A stretch of 35,207 nucleotides of DNA from an uncultured Eggerthellaceae bacterium (GTDB taxonomy: Bacteria > Actinomycetota > Coriobacteriia > Coriobacteriales > Eggerthellaceae). Positions 34,141 to 35,207 of this stretch are shown here, one piece after another (within the stretch, counting starts at the first letter, position 1; the number at the start of each line of letters is the position of its first letter). A program made the translations under genes and the position numbers. The stretch covers positions 1-35,207 of the forward strand of contig CANRPV010000002.1 of assembly GCA_947632575.1 (NCBI GenBank), written 5' to 3'. Under the pieces are notes generated by a model. That model was not told the DNA's origin. It was given only the letters and a program-made list of their open reading frames with translations, and made no database searches.

Positions 34141-35112
34141 GTGGAACTTTTAGATGGACGCTATTGCGCCATAGATATCGGTACGGTCACCACGCGTATG
34201 CTGATCGCCGATGTGGATAACAACCAGGTCGTTGACCTTGATCGCGAATACACCATTACCAACCTCGGTGAGGGGGGGGATGCCAGTGGTGTTTTGTCGC
34301 GTGAGGCGATGATTCGCGTCAATAAAGCCCTTGATCACTATCTGAGCATTCGCGATTCGTTTGAACTACCTGATGATTGTATGAAAATGGCGGTCATGGC
34401 CACATCGGCGGCACGCGATGCCGCGAATGCCGATGATTTTTCCGAGCTGCTGCGCCATCAGGGATTAAGCCTGAGTGTCATCTCGGGACAAGAGGAGGCG
34501 GCGCTTGGTTTTCTTGGCGCCTCGAAGGACTTTCTGGGCGAGTCACTTATAGTCGTCGATATTGGCGGAGGATCGACCGAGGTGGTCTGCGGCCGAGCGG
34601 GGTTTAAACCCGATAAAGCCCATTCGTTCAACATTGGTTGTCGTCGGGTCACTGAGCGTTTTCTTTATGAGGATCCTCTGAGCGTCGAGGAGGTCGAGGC
34701 GGCGCGTCATTGGATTCGAGGTGAATTCCAGCCCTACTTCGATGAAATTCATGAGGAATGCCAGCCTATCGATCGTCTGGTGGCGGTAGCGGGCACGGCG
34801 ACGACGGTGGTCAGTGTGCGCGATCAGATGGTGATCTATGACAGCGAACGTGTTCACAAGTCAGAGGTCTGGGAGAGCGAACTGGAGTCGGTGGCTCATG
34901 AGCTGATGAGCGTGCCGCTTGATAAGCGCTCTCAGATCGTTGGTCTTGAGCCAGGTCGTGCGCCGGTGATCTGCGCGGGCATGATAATTCTCGAAGAGGT
35001 GCTCAGAGCCGCTCAAATGGATCGTTTCACCGTAAGCGAAACGGATATTCTTCATGGGATGATCATGGAGACCGCCCGAAAGGCGGCCTTGGAAGTCAAA
35101 GCCGACAAGTAA
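34141..35112 (+). CDS. Ppx/GppA phosphatase family protein (exopolyphosphatase-like)
   Basis: AIDIGTVTTRMLIADV, ATSAARDAANADDF, ISGQEEAALGFLGA, LIVVDIGGGSTEVVCG, VAVAGTATTVVSV. GTG start. Confidence 0.92.
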   Translation: MELLDGRYCAIDIGTVTTRMLIADVDNNQVVDLDREYTITNLGEGGDASGVLSREAMIRVNKALDHYLSIRDSFELPDDCMKMAVMATSAARDAANADDFSELLRHQGLSLSVISGQEEAALGFLGASKDFLGESLIVVDIGGGSTEVVCGRAGFKPDKAHSFNIGCRRVTERFLYEDPLSVEEVEAARHWIRGEFQPYFDEIHEECQPIDRLVAVAGTATTVVSVRDQMVIYDSERVHKSEVWESELESVAHELMSVPLDKRSQIVGLEPGRAPVICAGMIILEEVLRAAQMDRFTVSETDILHGMIMETARKAALEVKADK

Positions 35113-35130
35113 AGAATGATCTAAAAGAGC

Positions 35131-35207
35131 TGGTAGGGGCGAAGGGACTCGAACCCTTAAGCCTTGCGGCGGCGGATTTTAAGTCCGCTGCGTCTGCCAA
35201 TTCCGCC
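35131..35207 (-). tRNA. tRNA-Leu (anticodon TAA), truncated by window edge
   Basis: Reverse complement GGCGGAATTGGCAGACGCAGCGGACTTAAAATCCGCCGCCGCAAGGCTTAAGGGTTCGAGTCCCTTCGCCCCTACCA; anticodon loop CTTAAAA, T-arm GGTTCGAGTCC. Confidence 0.9.

Overview
This 35.2 kb window reads as an actinobacterial chromosome segment, probably Coriobacteriia by gene content and style (inference only). From left to right it carries: a truncated type III glutamine synthetase; ilvE; a polysaccharide flippase-like protein; a DUF4013-like membrane protein; a cobalamin-riboswitch-headed operon (DUF4430-like lipoprotein, EcfT, fused double EcfA, ECF S component); a small accessory patch next to tRNA-Val(TAC) with an orphan double-glycine-leader peptide gene and a solitary type II-like CRISPR repeat; a UvrA paralog lacking the UvrB-binding domain; a Tad/Flp pilus locus (cpaB, tadZ, tadA, tadB, tadC, flp and four further prepilin-like genes); a DUF192 protein; a zinc-ribbon protein with pentapeptide-period repeats; threonine synthase; an SGNH hydrolase; a ferrous-iron cluster (feoA, feoA, feoB, Cys-rich membrane protein, DtxR-like regulator) with shared GTTAA-N6-CTAA motifs; a DivIC/FtsB-like protein; a Ppx/GppA phosphatase; and an edge-truncated tRNA-Leu(TAA). 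The most interesting points are the riboswitch/DUF4430/ECF operon, the Cys-free orphan GG-leader peptide with a duplicated upstream block, the solo CRISPR-like repeat, the 154-nt tadA/tadB overlap, and recurrent short tandem repeats both inside and between genes. All calls are from reading the sequence by eye; no searches were run.
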